DNA of 64,000 nt, taken from the NCBI GenBank assembly GCA_933207985.1, contig OW240913.1:330099960-330163959 (forward strand), given 5' to 3'. Source of the DNA: Pelobates cultripes. Its lineage: Eukaryota; Chordata; Amphibia; Anura; Pelobatidae. Below the pieces are notes generated by a model that was given only the letters and a program-made list of their open reading frames with translations, was not told the DNA's origin and made no database searches. The translations under genes and the position numbers were made by a program. This document shows positions 21,299 to 33,192 of the stretch, piece by piece (position 1 is the first letter of the stretch; each line of letters starts with the position of its first letter).

Positions 21299-24200
21299 CT
21301 TTTAGAATTTTCTATTGGGGAAAATAAAGCGATCTTTGAAATGTACATTTTCATGTTTGATTCCTGAAACACCCAAGACAATTGTCAATGTTTTAGTGCA
21401 CTTGAAGAGTTAAGACCTGGCACAGGAATCTGGAGTTTGTGCTATACTGATAATAAAGTGAGCTATGGGTTTTCTACTGAAGCATACTTTCTAAGTATCA
21501 AAATATAGCGGCAGCCTACTCTATGAAGTGTATTACCACACCTAGAAAACATAGATTTCTACATAGGTTCACATATGTAACCATGAGTGGTGGAATGTCC
21601 CTCACCCTAGACAACATCAACAGACAATCAAGGTTGTATGGTAAACAAAAAACATGCATAGTCTACACACAGAGGTGAATTTAGTCATCTGGGACCCCTT
21701 TTTTCTGCTTATACTTGATATTTGTGCTAACAGCACTTTTACAAGGAAAAACGCATGTACTAGAAGTGGTGAATTATGAGTAATCATCCTACAAGCTGAA
21801 CTAGTAAACAGAGCAGAGTTTAATGGCTCATACAATTAATTGCATTGTTTTCTACTCCTGTTAGTAAGCTGAGGCCACTTGCATTGGAATCTGTTCATGA
21901 TTGCATTCCTTGACCTTTACCGATGTCAAAAGGTGACTCGTGGTCAAAAACCCGGGAATTTATTGGCAGTGCATGGAGAAAATAATTACTCTCGCTTTAC
22001 CACCATGAACATTTTTCTCTCTATGTCCAGCCCTCTCCTCTTCCTTCATTATTAACCAGTAAACCATCTTTATTTTATTTGCTTCTCTCTCCTACCCTCT
22101 CTGCTCCACTTTTACTCTATTCTTCCAGGATACCCCTGTTTTCATTGCATTTAGCATGCTTTTCAAAAGTGTAGTTAAATGTGTAATAATTGGCACGCTG
22201 GATCATTGTGTATAATAATTACTTTACATAAACTCACAGTATTTGAACTTCAGCTACCTTAAAGGTAATATTTATATTCTTTATTTTTGAGGATGCCAGG
22301 GGCAGTTCATGGGGAGGGGAGAGTGGGGGGAGGGCTGTATTCTAGGGCAAGTGCCCCCTGGGACAGCTCCAGTGTGTACCCAGACAATATATAAAAAATA
22401 TTTTCTTATCCAGCTATGTGATTTATCATAAAAATCTAATTTTCTTTGGTGATCTTAGTTGAACTTGCACTTAAAAGTTCATTGGATACACAGTATTGAG
22501 CAATAAATAGGATGCAACAGAAGTAAGTGAGCACTTTTTATTATTTGAGCTAAAATGTTGGTAATATTACTATTAAAGATTTAGATAAATATGATTCTGA
22601 GATTTTTGTTATGAAATTTTTGCAAACTACATTAATTAAACAAATTAGGCCAATTATTCTTCATGGAATAAGGTGGTTCAAAGCAAACTAAAACAACTGT
22701 ATCCATTTAATAGAAGGGAAAATGCAGTGATAAAATTGTATTGAATATATTTAAATCAGACAAATGAGTGAAATTATTAAAAAGGAAGTCAGATTAAATA
22801 CTGTAGGATGTAAATAAACGATGACTGACAATGCAGACAAGTTAAGCAAATTATATAAAATAAATAAATATTTCTGTATTGAAAAAAAAGGAATAATAAG
22901 CAGACGTAGGTTTTTTCCCCATGTATAAAAAGAAAAACTCCATCAGTATACACTAGCAGTCACGTGACCGTCAGTGCAGCGGAAATGTCTACAAAACTGT
23001 AATGTTTTGCATTGCAGGGTTAAAGGGATTCTATAGTGCCGGAAAAACCAAGCCATTTTCCAGGCACTGTGGAATCGTACAGTGACCCCCCTCCCTTGCA
23101 CCCCCCTCTCATGGCACTGAAGGGGTTAAAAGCTAAAAAGCTTAAATTATTTTACAAAATGTAAACAGCTTCTTTTTTTTTTTTTTTAATACCATGGGGT
23201 TTATTTACTAAATTGGAAATTTGTAGAGAATTGAGGAAGGAATTGAACATGTTAGAACAATATAGTCAAGCTGGTAAAATAGCCAAGTTTGAGAATGTTT
23301 TCAGATGAGCTATTTTGAGCTAAAATTTAGTATTCCTTGGCCAATTCTCCACAATACTCAGTTTACAAATAATAAATCTCTATGTGAATAGCGATAATTA
23401 CATAATATATTAAATAGTAATGATTCCATAATATATGAAACATAAATTAATGTGTTTCTCTATTACCCTGCCTTAGCAATTTTAGTTAATGAATAGCTTA
23501 ACTTATACAATGTTCTTGCTGTTTACAACCTCTGCAATGCCATGTACTGTCATGTATTAAATGAGACTAAGAACACGTTGTAAATGTTGGTAGTTAGAGC
23601 TAGAATGATTTACAAGGGGCTGTAAAAAATATGAATAATACTAAATTCTTTGTAGGTAAGCAGAAATCTGCTTATCTGTCCAGAGTGATCAGTGTGCTAG
23701 CTACTGTTATCCTGTCTGAGTTCTTATTGGTGATTAATGGGGGAATAGTCTAAAATAACATTCAAAAAGGTATCAATGGTAGTTTGTTCCAAAACAACTT
23801 TAATTATGTCATACATTCTCAGTATATTGATACTATAGGTCTTTAGCATACCATTAGCATGTTACATTGTGATTTGGTTAGTTGATATTTTGGACTGCTG
23901 ATGATTTCGTCCTGATGTGGTGTGGTTTTTAGGTTCTTGTAGAACCTTATCTTTTTAAAGGGTGTTACAAGTGGACGGAGATTTAGAGATGCAGATGCTG
24001 GAAGAATTGTTCCTCTATGCACATACTCTTGATTTTTATTATTTATTTAATGATTCATTTTTATATTTAGCTCCAAAAGTAAAAGGCCGGCATGACGGCA
24101 ATTTTCCATCGTGTGTCCTTAAAGTGACAAGGTGAGGTGCACCAGGCCTTACATTTGCTGGGTCAGCTGGAGTGGAGGCTCATTGCTGGAATCCACTGGG

Positions 24201-24942
24201 GGTGCTGCTATCACTCTGTGCACTGACTGCACAGCTCTGTGGTGAGGCTGCAGTGATGCCACTTTCCAGCCAGAGTACATGGCAAGTAAGGGAGCTATTC
24301 AGCCAGTATGAAGATTGATCCCAGCAGCTTCTCCACAGCTTGCTCTGTAGCTTGCACCACTATACTGACATAAAGGCAGCTAATACACACTATATTCCAC
24401 CACATATATCTTAAATGTGGGCACACTAACTATGGTTGATCAAGCATGGCAAAAATGTAAAAATTACTCGTGACCTTTATATCCAGGTGAGCTACAACAG
24501 ACTGTGAAACTAATGGTTTAAATAACATAGTAAGAACATTTACCCGCATACCATACAGTGTATTCAAAGATTAGAACAATAACACCATAAAAAAATTACA
24601 ATTAATTATCTTCAATCAATAACCACTTCAATATAAAGAAGAATCAAGTGTACTACGCATATAATAGTTTATGTACAGCTCACAATATTTAAAGAGAAGG
24701 ATTCTTCAAAAGAAAATTCTTCTTTGATGTAGAACTGATTTACTGCTGCCTTTATTTCTCGAGGAGTCTCAGAATATTTGATTTGTCAATCCATATTTTA
24801 ATTAGCATAAAGTAGGTTCTATAAATTGGATAGGTGCAGTGGACATTGTAAGTTAATTAAAGTGTAAGTAGGTAATGCCCGTTGAGTAAACATATTTCTA
24901 ATGTAATGTTTATAAAATCTAATTTTTATTTATTTCGTGTAG
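21299..24942. other. USH2A upstream region, no exon recognised
   Basis: Presumed USH2A intron, since the exon at 24943 starts mid-codon. Contents seen: a T2-like left end at 23020 (TTAAAGGGATTCTATAGTGCC) without a located partner, a poly-T run at 23173, and a decayed palindromic repeat at 23198-23385 (TTTATTTACTAAATTGG ... TTTACAAATAATAAA). No usherin fibronectin-III exon was recognised. Confidence 0.5.
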
Positions 24943-25187
24943 CACCAGTGCAGTCTTTTCCAAGTGGTAAGAATGGAACTGTGGACAGAGGAAACACGTT
25001 TTACAATGAGCTATGGTTTATAATCTTGATGGCCCTTTTGGGGCTAGTGCTATTAGCTATCATTCTATCACTGCTTCTCCAGAGGAAGTTGAACAAACAG
25101 CCATGCCCAAGAGATCGACCCCCATTAGTTCCACTTCAACAGAGAATGTCTCCAGCAAGTGGATATTCCCAAAATGAGGCTTACACG
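24943..25187 (+). CDS. USH2A: Usherin exon: transmembrane segment and start of cytoplasmic tail
   Basis: A 245-nt exon between TTCGTGTAG and GTACGTG, entered after one base of a codon and left in phase 0. It encodes a short juxtamembrane stretch, then FYNELWFIILMALLGLVLLA with an aliphatic membrane helix, a basic stop-transfer (QRKLNKQPCPRDR) and PPLVPLQQRMSP. The order FYxELWFI, membrane helix, RxRPPLVPLQxRMSP is the usherin C-terminus as I recall it. Usherin is a giant laminin/fibronectin-III protein of stereociliary ankle links and the photoreceptor periciliary membrane. The extracellular exons must lie upstream and were not recognised here. Confidence 0.92.
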
Positions 25188-26944
25188 GTACGTGAAATGA
25201 TATCGTTCTGATATTGTCTGTATTATTCCTGAAGAAAATAAAATAAAAATGATCAGGGATAGATTTGTATTATGATGCCTAAGATATCTAGTTAAAGAAG
25301 TAACTGTGGAATAAATGTAATGTTCTCTCAAGGATTATCTACAATTACGAATAATTCACATAGATATATTTTCCTCACTAATAAAATGTGAGTTTGTATA
25401 AATCATATAAACCTATATTAGACTAATGTTTCCATGGCAACTGTGCAAAAGGCATTTTCTAACCAATCGCTATGCACTGTACAAGTATATATAGCCCCTT
25501 CCAGCCAATGGCAATGCAGTGTTCAGGTATAGAATGGACCTGCCTTGTCAGCTAGAGGGGATATGAAAAGACCTTAAAATAGGGTCTTACCATAGTTCAA
25601 TATTTTATTTAAATTATATAATAGGCTTGGAAGAGCTCCCTCTAGTGTACGAATGAAAATATACACTTACTTGAAGTTTCTTGTACCCCAAGTAAAATGG
25701 CCAATGTAGTGAATTTCATAGCTACATGTACTGCCACCAGGACCCTTTAACCATTCTTTAATGCCAATTCCATATTAGTAGTTTATCACCTATTCAGTAA
25801 CCACTTACAAGGTTATCTACTAAACTGAGAATTTAAAGTGAATTTAAAGTGAATTTCAAGTCAGAGTCGTGGAACTGAAAGCATAACTGACTTTGTCCAG
25901 AATTGGTCCTGTTTGGCCTTTTTTACCTTAAATATGAAATTCACTTTAAATTTACCTTGAATTTTCACACTAGTGAATCACCCTGATGGGAATAACGGCA
26001 AACAAGGTTATCAACTAAAGTTAGAATGCAAATTGAATTGCAAATGAAAGACCAAAGTAGCTGAAATGGCAGCATAGCTGACTTAGAGAATGTTTCCAGA
26101 TCGGCTATATTTACCTTTAAATTCACTTTGGTGTGTAACCCTGTTGACATTGGTCACAATTCGTGCATACCATGTGCATTATAAGTGTACAGAGAGAACA
26201 AACCATGTGGGATGTGAAACAAAGCCCATTGTTACTGAGTCTGGAAATAGTTAAGCAAGTTGAAAGTGTTGGAACAATGACTCAGTGTAACTTACCTTCT
26301 TAAAGTGGTATCTGCAAGCTCATCCAATATCCAATATCCAATATCCATGCCTGCCCGATTAAACTCTACAGCAGAGACAGCCATCGGCACTCCAGATGAT
26401 GTGGACTACATCTTTTCCAGCATTATGGCAGTAATAGCATTATGGGAGATGTAGTCCATAACATCTGGAACACCAAAGGATGCCTACCCCTGCTCTACAG
26501 TCAACTTTCTGTCGCATTCCAGGCATGTCATGGTTTGGGCTCCAGTACTGTAATGATTCTGGAATACTGGGATTTCTAATCAACGTGTAATTAAATAATT
26601 ACAGAGGAGCTGTCCGATCTCAAAGTTAGAATTCTTTATTTTCATTTATTTATTTTTCATTTGAAATTATTCAGTTTTCTTTCACAGCCTAATATTTTAT
26701 ACAATTGTGATAACAACCCATGAGATATGTGCTATCATTTTTAAACTGGGATGTTAGGCAAACCCATTCACCATTATGCCAACCAGTTCAATCAATCCCC
26801 AAATTATGATTGCATGCACACATCACCGAATCTATGCCAAAAAAAGTTAACAAGTGTAGCATTGTTTCTATTTGTTTTTCTCACTTTTTTTCTCACTTGA
26901 AACTTTTCCTTGCTTCTTGCCTCCCAATTCTTCTTACTATCTAG
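25188..26944. other. USH2A intron with decayed palindromic repeats
   Basis: Two divergent copies of a repeat built on TATCTACTAAACTGAGAATT and its inverse lie at about 25805-25985 and 26005-26135. A palindromic fragment (26387-26485) has CCAGATGATGTGGACTACATC facing GATGTAGTCCATAACATCTGG. No other exon was recognised. Confidence 0.5.
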
Positions 26945-27034
26945 AAATATTCTTTGTCTGATAGTCAGCATGCTATGCTACAAGCTCCTACTGTACAAAT
27001 TCCTATCGAAGCATCATCACAAGTCTCCGAAATG
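26945..27034 (+). CDS. USH2A: Candidate alternative usherin exon, 30 codons in frame
   Basis: Exactly 90 nt, flanked by a long pyrimidine tract ending TATCTAG and by ATG/GTAAGG, a strong donor. It starts and ends in phase 0, so it can be included or skipped without shifting the frame between AYT (25187) and GISEIKIP (32029). It encodes KYSLSDSQHAML, then QAPTVQIPIEASSQVSEM, a Ser-rich stretch without membrane character. From memory, mouse Ush2a has a cochlea-enriched, optional cytoplasmic exon at this same position, and the canonical human isoform lacks it. Without transcripts I cannot say whether it is used here. Confidence 0.7.
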
Positions 27035-28847
27035 GTAAGGCATTGCTGCAGAGACACTAGCAGGGAAAAAGGGATTTTGCCTAATTGTGCAGCTGGAAGT
27101 TGAATTTTATTGCTCAAAGAAATGCATCCTCTGCATAACACTGGCAAAATGCCATGAAAGTACATCATTTTTTTGTGGCTCACAAACTTCATAACAACAG
27201 AATAGATGACCTAACCAAATGTTTCAGCCAACTATGCTTCACGTTTGGCTACTGTGGCCTAAAACTTGAATTTGAATTCTCAGTTTAGTGAATAACCGAA
27301 TATGTCTTGTATGTGCGTTTATGTGCTTTTCTACTTTACAGATAGCAATGATACTGAAGGACCTCCTGTGATTTATTGTAAATAATATGAAATATTTCTT
27401 TGGTTATTACCCCACTATTACAAATGCTACAACATTTCAGATCAAAACACTGACAAAGGTCCCCGACTGTTTTTACTACATGTCCAGAAGCAATAATAGT
27501 CTGATCAAAGACTAATTATCACATTCAATCTTGTCTTTAATTGACTGCAAAACACAACTTGCAACTTAGGTACTGGATAATATAATATTACCATATTCTA
27601 GACTATATCTCCCATGAAGCTTTGCAAAGGATTATGGGCTGTAAGAGCATTGTGGGAGATGTAGTCCACAAGATCTGGAGCGCTGAAGGTTGCTAACTCC
27701 TGTACTAGAGAATAAATCCAACAACAATCGCCAGTATTCAGTTTTGGGAATTGTATTGTTGACTCTTTATATTTTATATTTTGCTTCAGTGTGAACCTGT
27801 TGCTGTTGTATCTGGTTCATCACACCATGTGACCCTAAAAAGTTTCATAATGCATTCAGAGGTATAGTAATAATACCAGGATGGATCTGTTTGCTGTGAA
27901 TACATTATGAGATTTATACCAGGTTCCTTTTGCATGATTGTATTAACTTTCTGGATTTTGTATAACTTAGTCTGTTAATATTCTGTTGGGAATCAAGTTT
28001 ATTTTTGGTGTAAAAATATGGGCAATTGCAATCTTCATTTGTAAAAAAAAAAAAAAACCTTCCCAAAAGATTAGGCAGATTAATTTATGTCATGATATTA
28101 AATCATCTATAATGTCACTGTAACAAAATAAAATCTCTGAGGTTTCTTGTTAGATAACACAATGGTATTGATCAGCTACTTTGCTAACAGGCTGCATAAG
28201 GGCCATGATTTATACCCTATCAAGTGCTATTATTGGAGTACCCCTGTCACGTACACAAACGCACACAATGCAGTAGTAATATCAAATATAAATAACATTT
28301 TGAATAAAACATTTAAGTAGCCACCTCCTGCACTCCAAGACCGCCCTGTGAACTTGGTATTCAGCAGAAGCTGAACCCAAATGCTAAAGCAAACCTGTCA
28401 AATGTGAGATTTGTCCACAAGCGAATATTTAAGTAAGAGCATGCAAACCATACTAACAGATGCAGTGCTGCATGCAAGGTGTGTGTGCATGTACAATGCT
28501 ACGGAAGGAATGTCTGAGCATGTGGGCTTGCACTATGTTCCTCTCTAGATGCCTGAGCTTGCATGAGAGTGCCTGAGGCATCATGGAACATTGGAGTTAC
28601 CCAGAACGTGGAAGTATGTTTTTAAAGAATCTTGCAGCATTATACACCAATTAAACAATATAACAGCATTTATTATGGTGAGGGAACAAGCAAATGCCAC
28701 TTCCAGAGAAGTAACAGTTTTGTCCTTCCCTGCGGGTGAAGTGTGTGCTCTCCCTCCTACAGAGTGTTCCTTTACTCTGTGTAGTGTAATTCACCATCTC
28801 CTGTAATAAACTTGCTCACGGTGCCCAGAAGGGTATGTTATACCTCA
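27035..28847. other. USH2A intron, no coding exon seen
   Basis: Contains a fragment of the ATGTAGTCCACAAGATCTGGAG repeat (about 27600-27705) also seen at 26387-26485, and a poly-A run at 28042. From about 28240 the sequence may belong to a retroelement leading into the hammerhead-like core at 28848. No exon was recognised. Confidence 0.5.
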
Positions 28848-28872
28848 CTGATGAGGCCCAACAAGGCTGAAA
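28848..28872 (+). ncRNA. Hammerhead ribozyme-like core
   Basis: CTGATGA (28848-28854) is followed by a 4-bp stem II (GGCC / GGCT, one G-U pair) closed by a CAACAA loop, then GAAA (28869-28872). This is the full conserved hammerhead core in the right order and spacing. The downstream strand does not offer an obvious stem III ending in a GUH cleavage triplet, so cleavage activity is doubtful. Hammerhead motifs are known from Penelope-like retroelements of amphibians, and the flanks may be such an element. It could be a relic. Confidence 0.45.
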
Positions 28873-29713
28873 CCATCATGCAGAGAGAGACACTGTACCC
28901 ATGTCTCCTAGTGCCTCAAGTGCAGAGAGAGACGACTTGCAATTTGGTACAAGATGATCTACAACTAGCTTGAGATCTGAGCGGGGACCCACTGAAGGGC
29001 AGGCAATTTGAGCTGTGGTGCGTTCTCAGTAATCTCTTGTAGCACGTTTTTTGCTCTCCCTTCTAATCAGGGCCAGATTAACAGCCCAGTGGGCCTGGTG
29101 CTGACAATTATGACGGGCCTAATTAAAGAATCATATCGACCAAAAACACTAAAACACTCCCAAGCGTCATTTATCTGATGGAGATGGTGCTGGAGAGAAA
29201 GAAAACAGCAGCTACAAGAAAACACATACCCTATGCTAATCTCCCTCTAACTTATGTTTTCATCTTTCAAGTAAATCCATAACCCCTAACAGCAGTGTCC
29301 AGTCAAGCAGGAAGTCAATGGGCACGGTAAAAGGGTGTGCCACTGACACAAATCATGAAACCTGCCAAAAGAGGCGAACATGCCTAAAAAGAGGACATGT
29401 CTGCCCAAAGAATTTGAAGGCCAGCCTGGCATGAATGCATATCAGACTGCCTGCCAATCATGCAGCTGGCCAACTAAGGGCATACTATGCAGACAGCACC
29501 CTGAGCTTGGCATAAATGCATCTAATGATGCGCTCGCTCAACGCTTTCTAAAGGACTGTCCCCTAGCACTCGCTGGTCCACTTGTCTCCTTACCTTGTTA
29601 CTAGCAGGCAGACGCTCCTGGTATATAGTCTGGGACAGAAAAAAGCTGTATGTAGTGAGTGTAGAAGAAAGGGAACATGCTACAGTGTTAGAGAGACCAA
29701 AGTCAGCATTACC

Positions 29714-30316
29714 TTAAAGGATCACTATAGGGTCAGGAACACAAACATTAATTCCTGACTCTATAGTGTTAACATCACCATCTAACCCCCCTGGGCACTT
29801 CATGCCTCCATAAATATAGTAAAAATCTTACTGTATTCAAGCCTGAAGCTGTAACTCTGCATGCTGTTAGACTCAGAAAAACAAGCAGTCTGCTGACATC
29901 ATTAGAAGTGGTGGCCTGATCCAATCACAGTGCTTCCCCATATGATTGGCTGAGACTGCATGATTCAAACTGATCAGGGGCAGAGCCAGCATGATTCAAA
30001 CACAGCCCTGGCCAATCAGCATCTCCTCATAGAGATGAATTGAATAAATTAATCTCTATGAGGAAAGTTCAGTGTCTGCATGCAGATTGAGGAGACACTG
30101 AATGTTTGGATGCATTTTAGGCAGCCATGACCCAGGAAGGATCTCTAACAGCCATCCAAGGAGTGGCCAGTGAAGTTATCACTAGGCTGTAATGTAAACA
30201 CTGCATTTTCTCTGAAAAGACAGTGTTTACAGCAAAAAGCCTGAAGGTAATGATTCTACTAACCAGAACAAATTCAATAAGCTGTAGTTGTTCTTGTGAC
30301 TATAGTGTCCCTTTAA
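29714..30316. mobile_element. T2-family MITE nested in the hAT element
   Basis: A 603-bp element with TTAAAGGATCACTATAGGGTC at the left, GACTATAGTGTCCCTTTAA at the right, and TTAA on both sides. Its interior (CAGGGGCAGAGCCAGC, CATCTCCTCATAGAG) is shared with the copy at 12729. It is younger than the hAT copy that hosts it. Confidence 0.82.
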
Positions 30317-30569
30317 CTATATTCATTGTCAGCCAGTCCACACAAGTTTTGTTCCCATACATCCCTCTTAAGTTTCCATACTTAAGTAAGAGTATGTGAA
30401 AAGTACTTAGGGTTGCCACCTTTCTTGGAAAAACATACCAGCCTTACTAATTTGCATAATTAAATATGTATGGGTGACATCACATGATGTAAAATCACAA
30501 GGAGTGACGTAAGAGAAAATGCTGTAAAATCACCAAAAAACTACTTAGTTTGATTATGCTGTATAGATG

Positions 30570-31150
30570 GATTCTCCCCAATGCCCCCATGTTTCCCAGT
30601 GCCCCATGTGTCGATTACTCCAGGTCTCAGCGTTCCTATGTATCACAGTGTCTCAATGCCCCATGTCTCCCTGTGTCCTCCAGTATTCCCATGTGTCTAT
30701 GTCCCCATGTATGTGTCACTAGGACACTAGGAAGACAGGGAGACCTAGAGACACAGAGACACCAGTGACACTGGGAAACTAGGGGACACTGGCTGGGACA
30801 CATGGGGACACTGGGAAAATAGGGGACACTTGAAGACATGGGGACACAGACACTAGAGACACTGGCTGGGGGACATGGGGACATTGAGACATGGGGACAC
30901 AGACACCACGGCCACAGACCCTAGGGAAACTAGCTTGGAGACATGGGGACATTGAGACACTTGAGGCACTAGGAGACATGGAGACAGTGAGACACTGGGA
31001 GACTAGGGGTCACTGGGAGACTAGGGGGCACTGAGACACCAGGGACATTGGCTGGGAGACATGGGGACACTGTGTCCCCATATGTCTGTGTCATAATGTC
31101 TCCCAATGTCCCTTAGTGTCTCAGTGTCTGCCATAAAGTCTCCCAGTGTA
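30570..31150. repeat. Inverted minisatellite (GGGACACTGGG family)
   Basis: Units such as GGGACACTGAGACATGGGGACAC fill about 30720-31075. On either side (30570-30720 and 31072-31150) the complementary words appear (CCATGTCTCCC, TGTCCCCAT), so opposite orientations are juxtaposed and could pair. Open frames across it are low-complexity artefacts. Confidence 0.8.
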
Positions 31151-31731
31151 TGTCTCCTTGCAGCCTTTCCCCCATCCCTTACTTCCCTGAGCTGTAGGCT
31201 GTCTCTGCAGGGTGGGAGTTGCTGTCTGGACTCTCTGTAGCTGCTCCCCTGCAGATCAGTGAGTATAGATAGGCAGGGAGGGATATGCTGGAACTTCCTA
31301 TCCCTGCCTCTCTCCACATACAGCGACCCCTACTGGCCAGTGCTGGTATTGCATAGTAATCTCTTGTTTATACTGAAACAAAAATACCAGCATTTGTATT
31401 TCCAATATCACTGCAATATTGTCACCAGCCAGGCAGCCTCAAATACTGGCCGTGCCAATAAAATAAAGGCCAGGTGGAATCCCTAAGAGTAGTGTGTGAA
31501 AAAAAAAAAATCAATGGGCCTATTCTATGGGCCTGGGCCTATTCTATGGGCCTGGGCCTGGACCTGGAGCTGCAGCTCCATCAGCCCCTATGTTAATCTG
31601 GCCCTGCTTCTAATAAACTACAGAGCTACAAGAGAGCAAGAAAACAGGTTCATGCAGCTGGGAGGGCACTCTCTGCTTAGCCTCCTGAAATGTATCTTGC
31701 AGTGCTACGTTTATAAATATAGCTGGACTAA

Positions 31732-31776
31732 TTTAACCCCTTAAGGACACAGAAGTTTGGTCCTTAAGGGGTTAAG
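31732..31776. mobile_element. 45-bp palindromic mini-element
   Basis: TTTAACCCCTTAAGGACAC to TCCTTAAGGGGTTAA, the shortened form of the element at 21218, lacking its central GACATGTGTGACATGTC part. Confidence 0.7.
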
Positions 31777-32028
31777 GAGCACTCTAGAACTATGCATACA
31801 AACTGTATAGTAAAGTATATACAAATATATCATCAACCTTTACCATAAGTATAATATTTTTTTTTTTTTTTAAAGTCTTGCATTTTATCTTGTCTGCAAA
31901 AGATTAGTATTTTTCGGCTATTTAATATTTTCAAGCTAGCACATATTATTGCTGCACGCATGGGTTTAATTGTGTATACTTTGCACTTTCTTTTATTATT
32001 GGTGCCTAAAAACAACTTTTGTTTTCAG

Positions 32029-32238
32029 GGAATATCTGAAATAAAGATCCCATCAACAGATTCTCCTACAAGTCATAGGACAATGGTTCGGAAGACAAGT
32101 CACAGTCAGATCAGCCATAGCTTCTCACAGAATTCCTTGTATCAAAGTGCTAGCCAATTGCTTAATTCACATGATAAAAAATCCTTAGGAGATGGTTCCA
32201 TATGGGACAGCATTATTCAAGGACATGACAGTGGAATG
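32029..32238 (+). CDS. USH2A: Usherin exon: cytoplasmic tail
   Basis: A 210-nt exon (70 codons, phase 0 at both ends) between GTTTTCAG and GTAAGGG. It encodes GISEIKIPSTDSPTSHR, a Ser/His-rich stretch, then SQNSLYQSASQLLNSHDKK and SIWDSIIQGHDSGM. The spacing of SLxxSxSQLxxxxDKK and WxxIxGHxSG matches the usherin tail that I recall from mammals, where it binds whirlin and other Usher scaffold proteins. Splice sites are consensus and the frame is intact. Confidence 0.9.
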
Positions 32239-33192
32239 GTAAGGGTGTTCTTATCTTTTAAAATGTACAATAAAAATGCAACTTTAAATAACCTCATCAC
32301 CAAGACGTGAATCATCAGAAAGTAACGCACTGAATTCTCAAGATTAGGTCACAATAGCTGAACTCAAAATATTGTTGACTTGGGGAGTTTTTCCACTTTA
32401 GCTATTTTGGCACAAATTTTGAAATTCAGTTGCATTTCCAAAATTCACAATTTAGTGAAAACTGAAATGATTAAATAATAGATGTTGAGTATGCTTTTTA
32501 AAATGTAGTTAAACAATTTTGAAAATCTCTTCCGCAGGTTTAGTTTAACAAAAGTAATTTAGTGCCTTTCAAAACTTGAGCACGATACACGTACATGGGG
32601 TTGTCAACCTATGCACTACCCCAACTCTTGTTGTCCTACGTCAACCTTAATTTTCTACCATAGGCATACTTGAGTTAAGCTTGACAGCTGTATGATTACC
32701 AAATCAAAATAGAGCTGCCTATTAATGGTATCCTAAAACTAGAAATGGACCGTGGTAAACTTGTGGAATAAAATGTTAATTAGAATACATAGAATGTGTG
32801 TAAATTATGTTGGTTGCATAGATCTCTATTACAACAGCTGATTGACAAAAGAGAGCTTGAGAACCCTTCTGCAGGTGGTTCTCCTGCTTTCTGTAATAGC
32901 GCTATTGTGAGAATGTCTTGCGGTTTACTAGAGGAATATGCCAAAAGCATAGTAGTGGACAGGAGGCAGGAGAGACTGGAAAGTGGGTGTTATATAAGGT
33001 AACAATATTAAATGGGGTAAAATATGAAATATTGAATGAAAATCCTTTTCGGGAATTACATCTTCATGCAAAGAGAAATTATAACTTATAATTTCCTGCA
33101 AGAATGTTTTGTAGGTGGTATACAAAATAAAAGAACTTGAGGTTCATAGATAGTCAAAATACCCCAAATAATATTTTTTCTGTTTTTTATAG

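Larger units (their letters stand above)
29068..31606. mobile_element. hAT-type element, 2.5 kb, with nested insertions
   Basis: Flanked by an exact 8-bp duplication CTTCTAAT (29060-29067 and 31607-31614). Termini CAGGGCCAGATTAACA and TGTTAATCTGGCCCTG form a perfect 16-bp inverted repeat. The interior holds a complete T2 MITE (29714-30316) and a minisatellite (30570-31150). No transposase was recognised. It lies in the USH2A intron between the 90-nt exon and the tail exon. Confidence 0.88.

Noticed and set aside
24882..25211. Reading the USH2A membrane exon as a single-exon small membrane protein
   Set aside because: Its first codons and its end are intron sequence; AG and GT sites and homology place the exon at 24943-25187.
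31021..31317. Short minus-strand frames around the minisatellite in the hAT element
   Set aside because: Generated by repeats; no domain.
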